From the NCBI RefSeq assembly GCF_014836325.1, contig NZ_JACSQZ010000031.1:1-40312 (forward strand): DNA of 40,312 nucleotides, written 5' to 3'. The stretch is from Clostridium gallinarum (GTDB lineage: Bacteria > Bacillota > Clostridia > Clostridiales > Clostridiaceae). A model generated the notes under the pieces. That model did not search any database and had not been told where the DNA came from. It saw nothing but the letters and a program-made list of their open reading frames with translations. The position numbers were made by a program, and so were the translations under genes. Of this stretch, positions 17,295-25,368 are shown piece by piece (positions within the stretch are counted from its first letter, which is position 1; each line of letters begins with the position of its first letter).

Positions 17295-17924
17295 TTAAAA
17301 ATCCTCCTTATTTAAAATATATTCTTCTGCATAAGTTAATGCTGAGTTTACAGCTTCTGTTACTGCAGAAGTTGTAATAGTTGCTCCACTTATAGCATTT
17401 ATCTCATCTTCTGAAGCTGCTCCTGCCTTAGTATATTTTATTTCGTTTGAATTTTTCCCGGGAAATTGTGATTTAAACTCATCATCTTTTGCCTTCATTC
17501 CAAGTCCTACAGTTTCACTAATTGAAAGTATTTCAAAACCTTGAATTTTTCCTTCTTTATCAATTCCTAAAGAAATTTGAATATTTCCTCCATATCCATT
17601 TGGAGAAGTAGCATTTATTATATAACCTATGGATTTATTATTAGATTTTGCAATTAACGCTTCATCAACATTAGTTCCATTAAATTCCTTACTCTTTAAG
17701 AATTCTTCAGATTCATCACATTTTTCTATTAGTGTTTCATTTGTTTCAAAGCTCTCTGCTTCTCCAAACATTGATCTATATGCTTTATTCTTTTCCTCTG
17801 TCCTAGCATAGGCAATAGGTTCTAATGTCATATTATTAACTGTTGCAAGTATAAATCCAGCTATAACAGTTATTATAAGAAGTATTAATGTATCTTTTAT
17901 AATTGTACTTTTTTTCTTAGACAT
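17295..17924 (-). CDS. rnfG: Rnf complex flavin subunit G
   Basis: The 209-residue subunit has one N-terminal membrane anchor (about 12-30) and an extracytoplasmic FMN-binding domain. The covalent flavin site is AISGATITTSAV with threonine T182. It passes electrons along the Rnf chain outside the membrane. The start overlaps the end of rnfD by 8 nt. Confidence 0.95.
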   Translation of the reverse strand: MSKKKSTIIKDTLILLIITVIAGFILATVNNMTLEPIAYARTEEKNKAYRSMFGEAESFETNETLIEKCDESEEFLKSKEFNGTNVDEALIAKSNNKSIGYIINATSPNGYGGNIQISLGIDKEGKIQGFEILSISETVGLGMKAKDDEFKSQFPGKNSNEIKYTKAGAASEDEINAISGATITTSAVTEAVNSALTYAEEYILNKEDF

Positions 17925-18930
17925 TTACTCCTGCCTCCTTTCCAAAAGCCTTTGGAAGAGTATATTTTTCAATAAGAGGAACAAGAATATTAGATAATAT
18001 AATAGCGTATGAAACCCCTTCTGCTGAACTTCCATAAACTCTGAAAATTGCCGTAATAAATCCTAATAAAATCCCAAATACTATTTTCCCCTTTGAAGTT
18101 ATTGGGCAAGTAACATAATCTGTTGCCATAAAGAAAGCCCCAAGCATTAAGCCTCCACCAAAAACATTTCCTATAAGGTATTCTATGTTAAATCCTTTTC
18201 CACCTAAAAGATTCATTAATATAATAAATAAAATAAAGGACCCTATATATGTCATAGGAATTTTTAGAGATATTATTCTTTTTCTAAGAAGATAAATTGC
18301 CCCTATTAATATTGCTATAACTGATGTCTCTCCAATTGTTCCTCCAGTTGTTCCAAGAAACATACTTAATAAATTATAATCCCCTCCAGTTTTTACTACT
18401 GAAAGTATAGTTGCTGATGAAACCCCATCTAACATAGCATATCCTTTTATAGAAGCATGACCATTCATTATAATTCCCTTAATTGTACTATCTGCTGCAA
18501 TTCCAAAATCAGTCATTATTCTAGAAAAAGATATAAGTAAAAAACATCTTGCAGCTAATGCAGGATTCATAAAATTTTGTCCAAGTCCTCCAAAAAGTTG
18601 TTTTACAATTATTATTGCAAAAACTCCACCTACTATTGGCACCCAAAAAGGAATAGTTGATGGCATATTATAAGCTAATAAAAGTCCTGTTACTAAAGCA
18701 CTGCAATCTCTTATTGTAATTTTTTTATTCATTCTTTTTTGAAATATATATTCCGTAATAATACAAGTAGCAACACTTATTAATATTATTAATAGTGCAT
18801 TTAATCCAAAGTTATATATTCCAAATAACCCTGCTGGTATTAATGCAATTGCAACATCAGCCATTATAGTTTTAGTACTTTCTTTACTTCTCACATGAGG
18901 TGATGCTGAAACATTATATAATTCACTCAT
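17917..18930 (-). CDS. rnfD: Rnf complex membrane flavin subunit D
   Basis: The 337-residue NqrB/RnfD-family protein has about nine membrane helices. The likely covalent FMN threonine is T174 in DGVSSATIL. This is SSAT rather than the more usual SGAT, but the threonine is kept. An upstream in-frame ATG at 18951 adds seven residues. GAGGAAAGG lies between the two ATGs and favours the start at 18930 (MSELYNVSASPH). The rnfC stop is 37 nt upstream of this start. Confidence 0.93.
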   Translation of the reverse strand: MSELYNVSASPHVRSKESTKTIMADVAIALIPAGLFGIYNFGLNALLIILISVATCIITEYIFQKRMNKKITIRDCSALVTGLLLAYNMPSTIPFWVPIVGGVFAIIIVKQLFGGLGQNFMNPALAARCFLLISFSRIMTDFGIAADSTIKGIIMNGHASIKGYAMLDGVSSATILSVVKTGGDYNLLSMFLGTTGGTIGETSVIAILIGAIYLLRKRIISLKIPMTYIGSFILFIILMNLLGGKGFNIEYLIGNVFGGGLMLGAFFMATDYVTCPITSKGKIVFGILLGFITAIFRVYGSSAEGVSYAIILSNILVPLIEKYTLPKAFGKEAGVNV

Positions 18931-18967
18931 TTTGATCTTACCTTTCCTCATAATATTTTTATAAATT

Positions 18968-20290
18968 TTATTTCTTTCTTCTACTATCTAAAACACTTTT
19001 TCTACTTTGTTTAAAAGCTTGAGTAAGTCTTCTTTTAGCTGGGCAAATATAGGTGCAACTTCCGCACTCATAACATTCCATTCCGTTAAGAGCTATAAAA
19101 GATTCATTATCAAGACCATCAACATTTTCTATTATTTTTTGAGGTATCAAACTGCTTGGGCAAACTTCTACACATCTACCACAACGAATACAAGCAGTAG
19201 GCTCATTTTCTGCTACCTCATCCTTTGTAAAGGCTAAAAGTGCAGATGATGTTTTAGTAACTGGAATATCAAGACTAAATATTGCAGTTCCCATCATAGG
19301 CCCTCCTGAAATAATCTTTTCTGGTCTTTCTTTAAAACCACCAGCTTCTTCTACTAGTTGAGAATAACTTGTACCTATTTTCACTTCAAAATTTCTAGGC
19401 TCTTTAATTGCATCTCCTGTTACAGTTATTATTTTTCTCATAAGTGGTGTTGATTCACATACAGCCATATAAATTGCAACTATAGTATCAACATTATCAA
19501 CTACGCATCCTGCATCTGCTGGAAGCATAGATGAATTAATTTTTCTTCCTGTGGTTGCAAAAATTAATTTACGTTCTGATCCTTGTGGATATTTTGTCTT
19601 AAGAACTGATATAGAAATATTATTTTCTCCCTCTACAGCTTTACGAAGAATTTTTATAGCATCTGGTTTATTATCTTCAACTGCAATTATTCCTTTAGCA
19701 TTTTTAAATAAACTTAAAACTACCTTAAGTCCTCCAACAATTTTTTCTGGCATTTCAAGCATAACTCTATAATCAGAAGTTAAATATGGCTCACACTCTA
19801 CAGCATTTACTATTACGTAATCTATAGCATTATCATCTTTTGGAGTAAGCTTAACATGATTTGGAAATCCAGCTCCTCCAAGTCCTACAATTCCTGCTTC
19901 CTTCACATAGTTTCTTATTTCTTCTTTAGAAAGCTTTGTATAATCTCTTCTTTCTCCAATTCCATCTAGCTCTTTGTATTCGTTGTCATTCTCAATAACA
20001 ATTGAAGTGACTTTGTTTCCAGAAACAGTAAGCCTTGGTTCAACAGCTTTTACTACACCAGATACTGAAGATACTATATTAGCTGAAATAAATCCTGTTG
20101 CTTCTCCAATTTTTTGTCCTGCTAGAACTTTATCCCCTATAGCTACTATTGGTTTTGCTGGAGCTCCTATATGTTGTGACATAGGATAAACTAAATATCC
20201 TTTAGGAAGAATTTCCTTTATTGGAGTGTTTTTAGAAATGTCTTTACCATCTCTCGGATGAACTCCACCCTTAAATGTACCTAATTTCAT
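18968..20290 (-). CDS. rnfC: Rnf complex NADH-binding subunit C
   Basis: The 440-residue peripheral subunit faces the cytoplasm and reduces NAD+. An N-terminal lipoyl/barrel-like region (1-110) is followed by the Complex I 51-kDa-like FMN/NADH site (GLGGAGFPNHVKLTP). Two ferredoxin-type clusters are at about residues 367-410 (CIRCGRCVEVCP and CYECGSCTYICP). It lacks the long repeat tail of E. coli RsxC. It is the first gene of the operon. The upstream 340 bp has no clear promoter that I would assign with confidence. Confidence 0.95.
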   Translation of the reverse strand: MKLGTFKGGVHPRDGKDISKNTPIKEILPKGYLVYPMSQHIGAPAKPIVAIGDKVLAGQKIGEATGFISANIVSSVSGVVKAVEPRLTVSGNKVTSIVIENDNEYKELDGIGERRDYTKLSKEEIRNYVKEAGIVGLGGAGFPNHVKLTPKDDNAIDYVIVNAVECEPYLTSDYRVMLEMPEKIVGGLKVVLSLFKNAKGIIAVEDNKPDAIKILRKAVEGENNISISVLKTKYPQGSERKLIFATTGRKINSSMLPADAGCVVDNVDTIVAIYMAVCESTPLMRKIITVTGDAIKEPRNFEVKIGTSYSQLVEEAGGFKERPEKIISGGPMMGTAIFSLDIPVTKTSSALLAFTKDEVAENEPTACIRCGRCVEVCPSSLIPQKIIENVDGLDNESFIALNGMECYECGSCTYICPAKRRLTQAFKQSRKSVLDSRRKK

Positions 20291-20583
20291 AAACTCAACC
20301 CTTTACTATTATTTTTTATTCCTTTTTTTTATTAATATGTTATTAATTAGCAAAAGTCTAGCCAACAAATTTTATATATTTTTGTATATAAGTATTATTT
20401 TTTTATAAATATTCATCTTATACCTGTAATATTCTTACTATAAATTCTTTTTAAAATAGAATTTTATTATATTGATATAATTTTTCTAATATGAGAAACT
20501 CCAATTTTAAGCTTATCATTGATTCTTTTTTAACTTTTATCATATCGATAAGGTTTAACTATTAAATATTTTTGAAAAATAAA
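20291..20583. other. rnfC upstream region
   Basis: This AT-rich gene-free stretch must contain the rnf promoter on the minus strand. I see no convincing -35/-10 pair. I also looked for a Rex redox-repressor site (TTGTTAANNNNTTAACAA-like) and found none. Confidence 0.4.
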
Positions 20584-20620
20584 ATAAGCTAGTAAATATT
20601 AAATTTTATTACTAGCTTAT
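20584..20620 (-). terminator. Terminator of the bile salt hydrolase gene
   Basis: ATAAGCTAGTAA (20584-20595) pairs with TTACTAGCTTAT (20609-20620). Read on the minus strand, a T-rich tail (TTTATTTTT) follows. Confidence 0.85.
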
Positions 20621-20630
20621 AAATTTTATT

Positions 20631-21617
20631 TTAGTTTTGATAGTTTATATCTTCATTTATTAAATAAGGAAATACTTTTACTTTGCTTTCATTTAAATCT
20701 TCCTTATTTATATCAATAGCATTTATTCTATTATTACTATATGTTTTATAATAATAAATACCCTTTTCTTGATTCATACAAGAAGAATATAAAGTAAAGT
20801 CTTCTTTCCCTTCTGGTGTCATTGCTCCTCCCTTTACCATTGCTACATAATCTAGCATATGTAAAAATTGAGGAATAGCACTTATATTATCTACTTCCGG
20901 CATTCTAGATTTAATAAATGCTATTCTTACAAATCTTGAAACTGAAGCAAAATCACCAGGAATTCCTCTAGTTCCTGCACCTACTCCTAATGCCTTTATC
21001 TCCTGATCACACCATTTTGTTTCCTTAGGATGTTCTTCTGTTAAACCAATGTATTCATTTAAATTAGTTAACTGCCAATCAAAAGTTGGATTGTTAGTAA
21101 GCACTCCTACTGTATTATCATAAATTGAAAACTTACTTTTAGTTTTTTCTATAACTATAGATTTTCCAGACTTATCAACTACCATCCAGTGAAGAGTTGG
21201 AACAGGATACTTTTCATTTAATGGCACATTTACTAATTCTATATTATTAATAGCTTCTTTAACTTCATCTACTGTTTCATGATTAAATAAAACCCAAAGT
21301 ATAAAGTCATAAGGTGCAATATTTTCTTTTCCTTCTACTTTATTTTCTTCATAATAAGCATATCCTGCAAAATTTAGCCCTGCACAAGCTAAACCTTTTT
21401 CATTCATCCCATCAGCCATTGCAGCATGATTATCTATAACACTTCCCATGCCAATAATAGCATACTTTCCTCCTACCATTTTTCCTGTTACTTTATTTTC
21501 ATATTTATAGTTTCTTGGAATAACTATTACAGATTGATTAAAATTATATTCTAAATCCATATTTCTTCCAAAAAAGTTGTTACCTTCTTTTGATTTAATA
21601 CTTAATGCTGTACACAT
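20631..21617 (-). CDS. bsh: Bile salt hydrolase (choloylglycine hydrolase)
   Basis: The 328-residue enzyme is of the Ntn-hydrolase CBAH family. It removes glycine or taurine from conjugated bile acids in the cytoplasm. After removal of Met1, Cys2 is the nucleophile (MCTALSIKS). The other catalytic residues all fall at the standard numbering: R18, D21, N82, N175 and R228 (GDFASVSRFVR). Asn82, rather than the tyrosine typical of penicillin V acylases, favours bile salts. Overall sequence closely resembles the C. perfringens enzyme. There is no signal peptide. It is monocistronic with its own terminator and marks a gut-adapted host. Confidence 0.94.
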   Translation of the reverse strand: MCTALSIKSKEGNNFFGRNMDLEYNFNQSVIVIPRNYKYENKVTGKMVGGKYAIIGMGSVIDNHAAMADGMNEKGLACAGLNFAGYAYYEENKVEGKENIAPYDFILWVLFNHETVDEVKEAINNIELVNVPLNEKYPVPTLHWMVVDKSGKSIVIEKTKSKFSIYDNTVGVLTNNPTFDWQLTNLNEYIGLTEEHPKETKWCDQEIKALGVGAGTRGIPGDFASVSRFVRIAFIKSRMPEVDNISAIPQFLHMLDYVAMVKGGAMTPEGKEDFTLYSSCMNQEKGIYYYKTYSNNRINAIDINKEDLNESKVKVFPYLINEDINYQN

Positions 21618-21736
21618 ATTATCACCTACTTTTTATAAATTTACTTTTCTTTTTATTATGCTATCAGAAGCTTTAATATATGCAATATACTAATTAAAGA
21701 ACAAGGATAACTTCAATTTCAGTAATTTAAAAATCT

Positions 21737-22078
21737 TTATATAGTTTCATTAATTAATGGTTTTTCATTTGATTGTAAATCAATTAATTTTAGATGTCTT
21801 TTTTCTTTTACAAAAATTGATTTATAAATCTTTTTTTCATTCTTCTCAAATAAAATAATTCTTGTTCCTTTATTATCCGATTCAACATTTATATTATAAT
21901 CTTCTAAATTAATTATTTCTTTTATATTATTTAGTTCTTCATACTTATCTATATCAATATTTTCTTCATAAGTTGTTTCTTCTATAATCTGTTTTTCACT
22001 TGATTTATCTTCTATAGCAGAGCATCCTAATAAAAATATTAGTGTCAAAGAAGTAAAAACAACAACTGCTTTCTTCAC
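21737..22078 (-). CDS. Small lipoprotein of unknown function
   Basis: I do not recognise this 113-residue protein. It has a lipoprotein signal peptide (MKKAVVVFTSLTLIFLLGC) with the lipidated cysteine at residue 19. An acidic linker (SSEKQIIEETTYEENIDIDKYEE) and a short, possibly beta-rich domain follow. It should be attached to the outer face of the membrane. It stands alone between bsh and dispersed element copy 3. Confidence 0.75.
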   Translation of the reverse strand: MKKAVVVFTSLTLIFLLGCSAIEDKSSEKQIIEETTYEENIDIDKYEELNNIKEIINLEDYNINVESDNKGTRIILFEKNEKKIYKSIFVKEKRHLKLIDLQSNEKPLINETI

Positions 22079-22290
22079 AATAATCCCTTCTTTCTTAAAT
22101 TATTAATTATTTTATATATCTTTTTATCTAACTTAAACAAAACCATTTTTATCTATTATACATGTTTTATTTATTTAAAAAAACATTTTACAATAACTTA
22201 ATCAACAAAATATTTCCAGCAAGTAATTCAATATGTACTAATATGTAAATTTAAATTCTTTTATTAAAATTATATTTATGATTTATTATA
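22079..22290. other. Gene-free AT-rich stretch before dispersed element copy 3
   Basis: No reading frame of coding appearance and no clear regulatory motif is visible. It presumably holds the promoter of the small lipoprotein. Confidence 0.4.
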
Positions 22291-22437
22291 AAAAAGTGTT
22301 AAAGTATCATATCCAGGTTCCGCCCTACAGTTCCAAATCATCTTGCTATGATACTTTAACACTTCTAAACTGAAGGAAGGAAATTGTAAAACTGTTAGTC
22401 ATAGGGTAATAGCTTTATAATTTCTAAAAAAATAAAA
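22291..22437 (-). repeat. Dispersed structured element, copy 3 (type A stem, variant tail)
   Basis: This is the cleanest hairpin of the family, with 16 perfect base pairs between GTGTTAAAGTATCATA (22296-22311) and TATGATACTTTAACAC (22347-22362). The loop is 35 nt with a diverged core (GTTCCGCCCTACAGTTCCAA). The tail keeps the closing sequences (GGAAATTGT and ATAATTTCT), but its interior differs from other copies. On the minus strand the hairpin ends in TTTTT. Confidence 0.85.
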
Positions 22438-22438
22438 A

Positions 22439-22483
22439 AGGAGACTATAAACAGTAAAATCAATTACTTATATATAGTCTCCT
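22439..22483 (-). terminator. Terminator of the DUF2798 gene
   Basis: AGGAGACTATA (22439-22449) pairs with TATAGTCTCCT (22473-22483). On the minus strand it runs into TTTTTTATTTTTTT. Confidence 0.88.
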
Positions 22484-22510
22484 AGCATATTCATTATGTA
22501 ATATACTATT

Positions 22511-22972
22511 TTATGCAAATTTTAATACTTTAGTAAACATAAGTCTCACTACTGGTGAAACAATAATCATATTAAGAGGTAAAGCCATAATGAAATTTCT
22601 CACTACAACCATTGGATATATTCTTAATGCTTGCATGTTAAATCCAACAGCTAGTACACTTCCGTAGATTGACATAAGTAGTACCATACCAACAACCATA
22701 CATGATGATATTGTTAATATGAGCTTAATAGGATTTGTATCTTCATTTGGCTTAACTATTTTAAATGCAATAGGCTTTGCTATTTTAGCAACTATAAATA
22801 CATCACATATAAGTGCAACAATAAACCCTAACCAAAATTCCTTTAATAAATTAGAAAATAAATTACTATTAAATCCTTCATTTAAAATCATATTGTAAAT
22901 AGTCATAAAAAGAACCATTCCAAAACACATCATTAAAGTAAATAAAAACTTTTGTCCTTTAGTTTGTCCCAT
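22511..22972 (-). CDS. DUF2798 family membrane protein
   Basis: The 153-residue protein has four membrane helices arranged as two similar halves (LFTLMMCFGMVLFMTIYNMIL and LTISSCMVVGMVLLMSIYGSVL). Each half ends in a motif rich in aromatic and small residues (EFWLGFIVALICDVFIVAKIAKPIAF; VVRNFIMALPLNMIIVSPVVRLMF). This is the DUF2798 duplication; the function is unknown. It is divergent from a marR gene. Its promoter is covered by two TTGACA-containing palindromes, so it is very likely MarR-repressed, as for efflux or stress-response membrane proteins. Confidence 0.85.
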   Translation of the reverse strand: MGQTKGQKFLFTLMMCFGMVLFMTIYNMILNEGFNSNLFSNLLKEFWLGFIVALICDVFIVAKIAKPIAFKIVKPNEDTNPIKLILTISSCMVVGMVLLMSIYGSVLAVGFNMQALRIYPMVVVRNFIMALPLNMIIVSPVVRLMFTKVLKFA

Positions 22973-22999
22973 AATTCTGCCATCCTTTCCGTCTAAAAA

Positions 23000-23026
23000 T
23001 ATTTTGTCAACTAAATTGACAAAATA
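23000..23026. promoter_or_regulatory. MarR-type operator 1
   Basis: A perfect inverted repeat with 11-bp arms, TATTTTGTCAA (23000-23010) and TTGACAAAATA (23016-23026), surrounds CTAAA. It covers the predicted transcription start of the DUF2798 gene. Confidence 0.82.
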
Positions 23027-23027
23027 T

Positions 23028-23056
23028 AGTATAGCAATTTATTTAATTCATGTCAA
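23028..23056 (-). promoter_or_regulatory. Promoter of the DUF2798 gene
   Basis: On the minus strand TTGACA (23051-23056) and TATACT (23028-23033) are 17 bp apart. The -35 lies inside operator 2 and the start site inside operator 1. Confidence 0.82.
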
Positions 23057-23067
23057 CTAAGTTGACA
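23051..23067. promoter_or_regulatory. MarR-type operator 2
   Basis: TGTCAAC (23051-23057) and GTTGACA (23061-23067) repeat the same TGTCAACTAAnTTGACA core as operator 1. Its two halves coincide with TTGACA boxes facing both genes, so it may also control marR itself. Confidence 0.8.
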
Positions 23068-23184
23068 ATTTAAATAGAATTTCTTTACTTTTATATTTTA
23101 TGGTACAATTATAAAAAAAGAGATAAAAATTATTAGGATACTCTTATTTAAAAATGCAGAAAATAAAAAAATTTAGGTGATATT

Positions 23185-23598
23185 ATGGATAACAAATTAA
23201 ATATAATAGATTTAATAAGTGAGAATCATATAAAATTAAGAAAACTTGCTGAAGACAGATGGGCAAAGACTGGTGAAGAAGAAATTTCTCATACTGAAGG
23301 ATTTCTTTTAGCTAAGATTAACATGGGTAAAATATCTATTTCAGAAGCTGCAAGACAAGCTAATATTTCTAGGCAAGCTATGTTTAAATGTGCCAAAAAA
23401 TTAGAATCTAGAGGATATTTAGAATTCGATATTGATGAAACTAATAATAAATATGCTTATTTAACTACTAAAGGAAATAACTACTGTATAAAAAGTAAGA
23501 AATTAAAAGAAAATATAGAAAAAGAAATATGTGAAAATATAGGAAAAGAAAACTTAGAAATTCTAAAGAAAATTCTTAATAAAAATCTCATTAAGTAA
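23185..23598 (+). CDS. MarR-family transcriptional regulator
   Basis: The 137-residue winged-helix protein has the recognition region KISISEAARQANISRQAMFKCAKKLESRGYLEF (about 51-83), then a wing with DETNNKYAYLTTKG. Length and layout fit a dimeric MarR repressor. Two near-identical palindromes lie in the 212-bp gap to the divergent DUF2798 gene and are its probable operators, giving autoregulation. AGGTGA before the ATG supports the start. Dispersed element copy 4 begins directly after the stop codon. Confidence 0.9.
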   Translation: MDNKLNIIDLISENHIKLRKLAEDRWAKTGEEEISHTEGFLLAKINMGKISISEAARQANISRQAMFKCAKKLESRGYLEFDIDETNNKYAYLTTKGNNYCIKSKKLKENIEKEICENIGKENLEILKKILNKNLIK

Positions 23599-23710
23599 GA
23601 AAGTGTTAAAGTATCATATCCAGGTTCCGTCGCATACGCTCCAAGTCACCTTGCTATGATATTTTAACACTTACAAACTAAAAGATTGAAAATGTTTATC
23701 TCTTTATAAA
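23599..23710 (-). repeat. Dispersed structured element, copy 4 (type A hairpin joined to type B arm)
   Basis: GTGTTAAAGTATCATA (23603-23618) pairs with TATGATATTTTAACAC (23655-23670) with one wobble. The loop has the full core. Instead of the usual tail, the copy continues AAACTAAAAGATTGAA and then AATGTTTATCTCTTTATA (23691-23708), which is the right arm of a type B hairpin without its partner. Confidence 0.8.
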
Positions 23711-23712
23711 TA

Positions 23713-25335
23713 CTATTTTGCTTTATATATTGTATTACCTTCTTTTATTGTTTCTAATACTTTTATATTCTTAATTTCTGAAGCTTTAACCTCTAATGGA
23801 TTTTTATCAAGTATTACAAAATCCGCAAGCTTACCTTCTTCTATTGATCCCTTTTCATCTTCTTCAAAATATTGATATGCAGCATTTATAGTTAAAGCTT
23901 TTAACGCTTCCATAACTGTTAATCTTTGATCTTCACCTAATATTCTACCACTTTGAGTTTCTCTATTAACTGCATTGTGTAATGCTAATATTTGATTTGG
24001 CATTTTTACTGGTGAATCTTGATGTAAGGTGAAATTCATATTTCTTTTTAATGCTGATTTTGCTGGACTTATTCTACAAGCTCTTTCTGGACCAAGTACT
24101 GATTCATAATGATAATCTCCCCAGAACCATATATGATCTAAGAAAAATGTTGGTATTATGCCAATTTCCTTCATTTCATCTAATTGATCTTCTCTAACAG
24201 TTTGAGCATGAACCATTACTGGTCTTAAATCCATATTATTATTTGTCATTTCCAATGCTTTTTTATAACATCTTATAAATTGATCTGAAGCAGCATCTCC
24301 ATTACAATGAACATTTACTTGTATATTATTTTCAATTAAGGATCTAAAATATTCAGTTACTACATCATCTTCTTGAGTTGGATACCCACAATAATCTTTA
24401 TTTTCGCCTTCTGGAGCTTCATAATATGGTTTAGTTAACCATGCTGTTTTACCTTGTGGAGAACCGTCAAGCCAAGTTTTTCCTCCAAGTAATTTATAAT
24501 GATTATAATATTTTCTTTTTGGAGTTCCTTCATTTTTTAATAATTTTAATGTTACATGTTGAACTGCATGACCTACAATATCCATTATTAATTCATTTTT
24601 TTGTGCAGCTAAGTTTAAAAGCCCATTAAAATTTTCATCAATACTTGCATCTTGAGCAGTTGTTAATCCATATGAAGCATATATTTCTTGTGCTTTTTTT
24701 ATGCAATTTAAAAGAGTTTCTACTGATGGTGTTGGTATAACCTTTCTTTTTTCCGGAGCTAAACTTGCATTTTCTTCTAATACTCCATTTGGTTCATTTG
24801 TTCCTTCTACAGTTCTAACAACTCCACCCTCTGGTACTTCATAGTCTTCACCTACATATCCAAAAGCCTCTAAAGCTTTTGAATTTGTTGTTGAAATATG
24901 TCCTGATGCATGACTTACAAATATAGGAACTTCAGTACTTACCTTATCTAAATCAAATTTAGTTGGATGCTCTTGATCTTCATATTTTGTATTATCATAT
25001 CCAAAACCTATTAACCATTCTCCATCTTTAGGTGGATTATTTTTCAATGAAGCTTTTAAGGTCTCAATAAACTCTTCCTTAGAATTTACTTCACTTAAAT
25101 TTACTATCATTAAAGTTTGAGCTACAGCTAATATATGACTATGAGAATCTATAAATCCAGGTAACATAGTTTTACCTTGTAAATCTATTAATTCAACCTC
25201 TCCCTCTGCTAACTTTAATAAATCATCCTTTAATCCTAATTTTATTATTTTACCTTCTTCTATAAGAACTGCATCTGCCATAAGTTCTTTATCATTTAAT
25301 GTTATTATCTTTCCATTAAAATATATCTTCTTCAT
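23713..25335 (-). CDS. YtcJ-like amidohydrolase
   Basis: The 540-residue metal-dependent hydrolase is of the amidohydrolase family 3 (YtcJ group). The N-terminal beta-sandwich (1-60) leads into the HxH metal site DSHSHIL. Further motifs are GLTTAQDASID, NVHCNGDAASDQ, VMVHAQTV and FTLHQDSPV, with the C-terminal sandwich strand GSIEEGKLADFVILDKNPL. The substrate is unknown; relatives act on amides, N-acyl amino acids or imides. It begins 33 nt after an MFS transporter gene on the same strand, which suggests uptake followed by hydrolysis of one compound. Confidence 0.9.
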   Translation of the reverse strand: MKKIYFNGKIITLNDKELMADAVLIEEGKIIKLGLKDDLLKLAEGEVELIDLQGKTMLPGFIDSHSHILAVAQTLMIVNLSEVNSKEEFIETLKASLKNNPPKDGEWLIGFGYDNTKYEDQEHPTKFDLDKVSTEVPIFVSHASGHISTTNSKALEAFGYVGEDYEVPEGGVVRTVEGTNEPNGVLEENASLAPEKRKVIPTPSVETLLNCIKKAQEIYASYGLTTAQDASIDENFNGLLNLAAQKNELIMDIVGHAVQHVTLKLLKNEGTPKRKYYNHYKLLGGKTWLDGSPQGKTAWLTKPYYEAPEGENKDYCGYPTQEDDVVTEYFRSLIENNIQVNVHCNGDAASDQFIRCYKKALEMTNNNMDLRPVMVHAQTVREDQLDEMKEIGIIPTFFLDHIWFWGDYHYESVLGPERACRISPAKSALKRNMNFTLHQDSPVKMPNQILALHNAVNRETQSGRILGEDQRLTVMEALKALTINAAYQYFEEDEKGSIEEGKLADFVILDKNPLEVKASEIKNIKVLETIKEGNTIYKAK

Positions 25336-25368
25336 TATATCCCTCTTTTTTCAGTTAAATTATTTATA

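Noticed and set aside
20291..20583. Rex redox-repressor site controlling rnf
   Set aside because: No TTGTTAA...TTAACAA-like palindrome is present in the rnfC upstream region.
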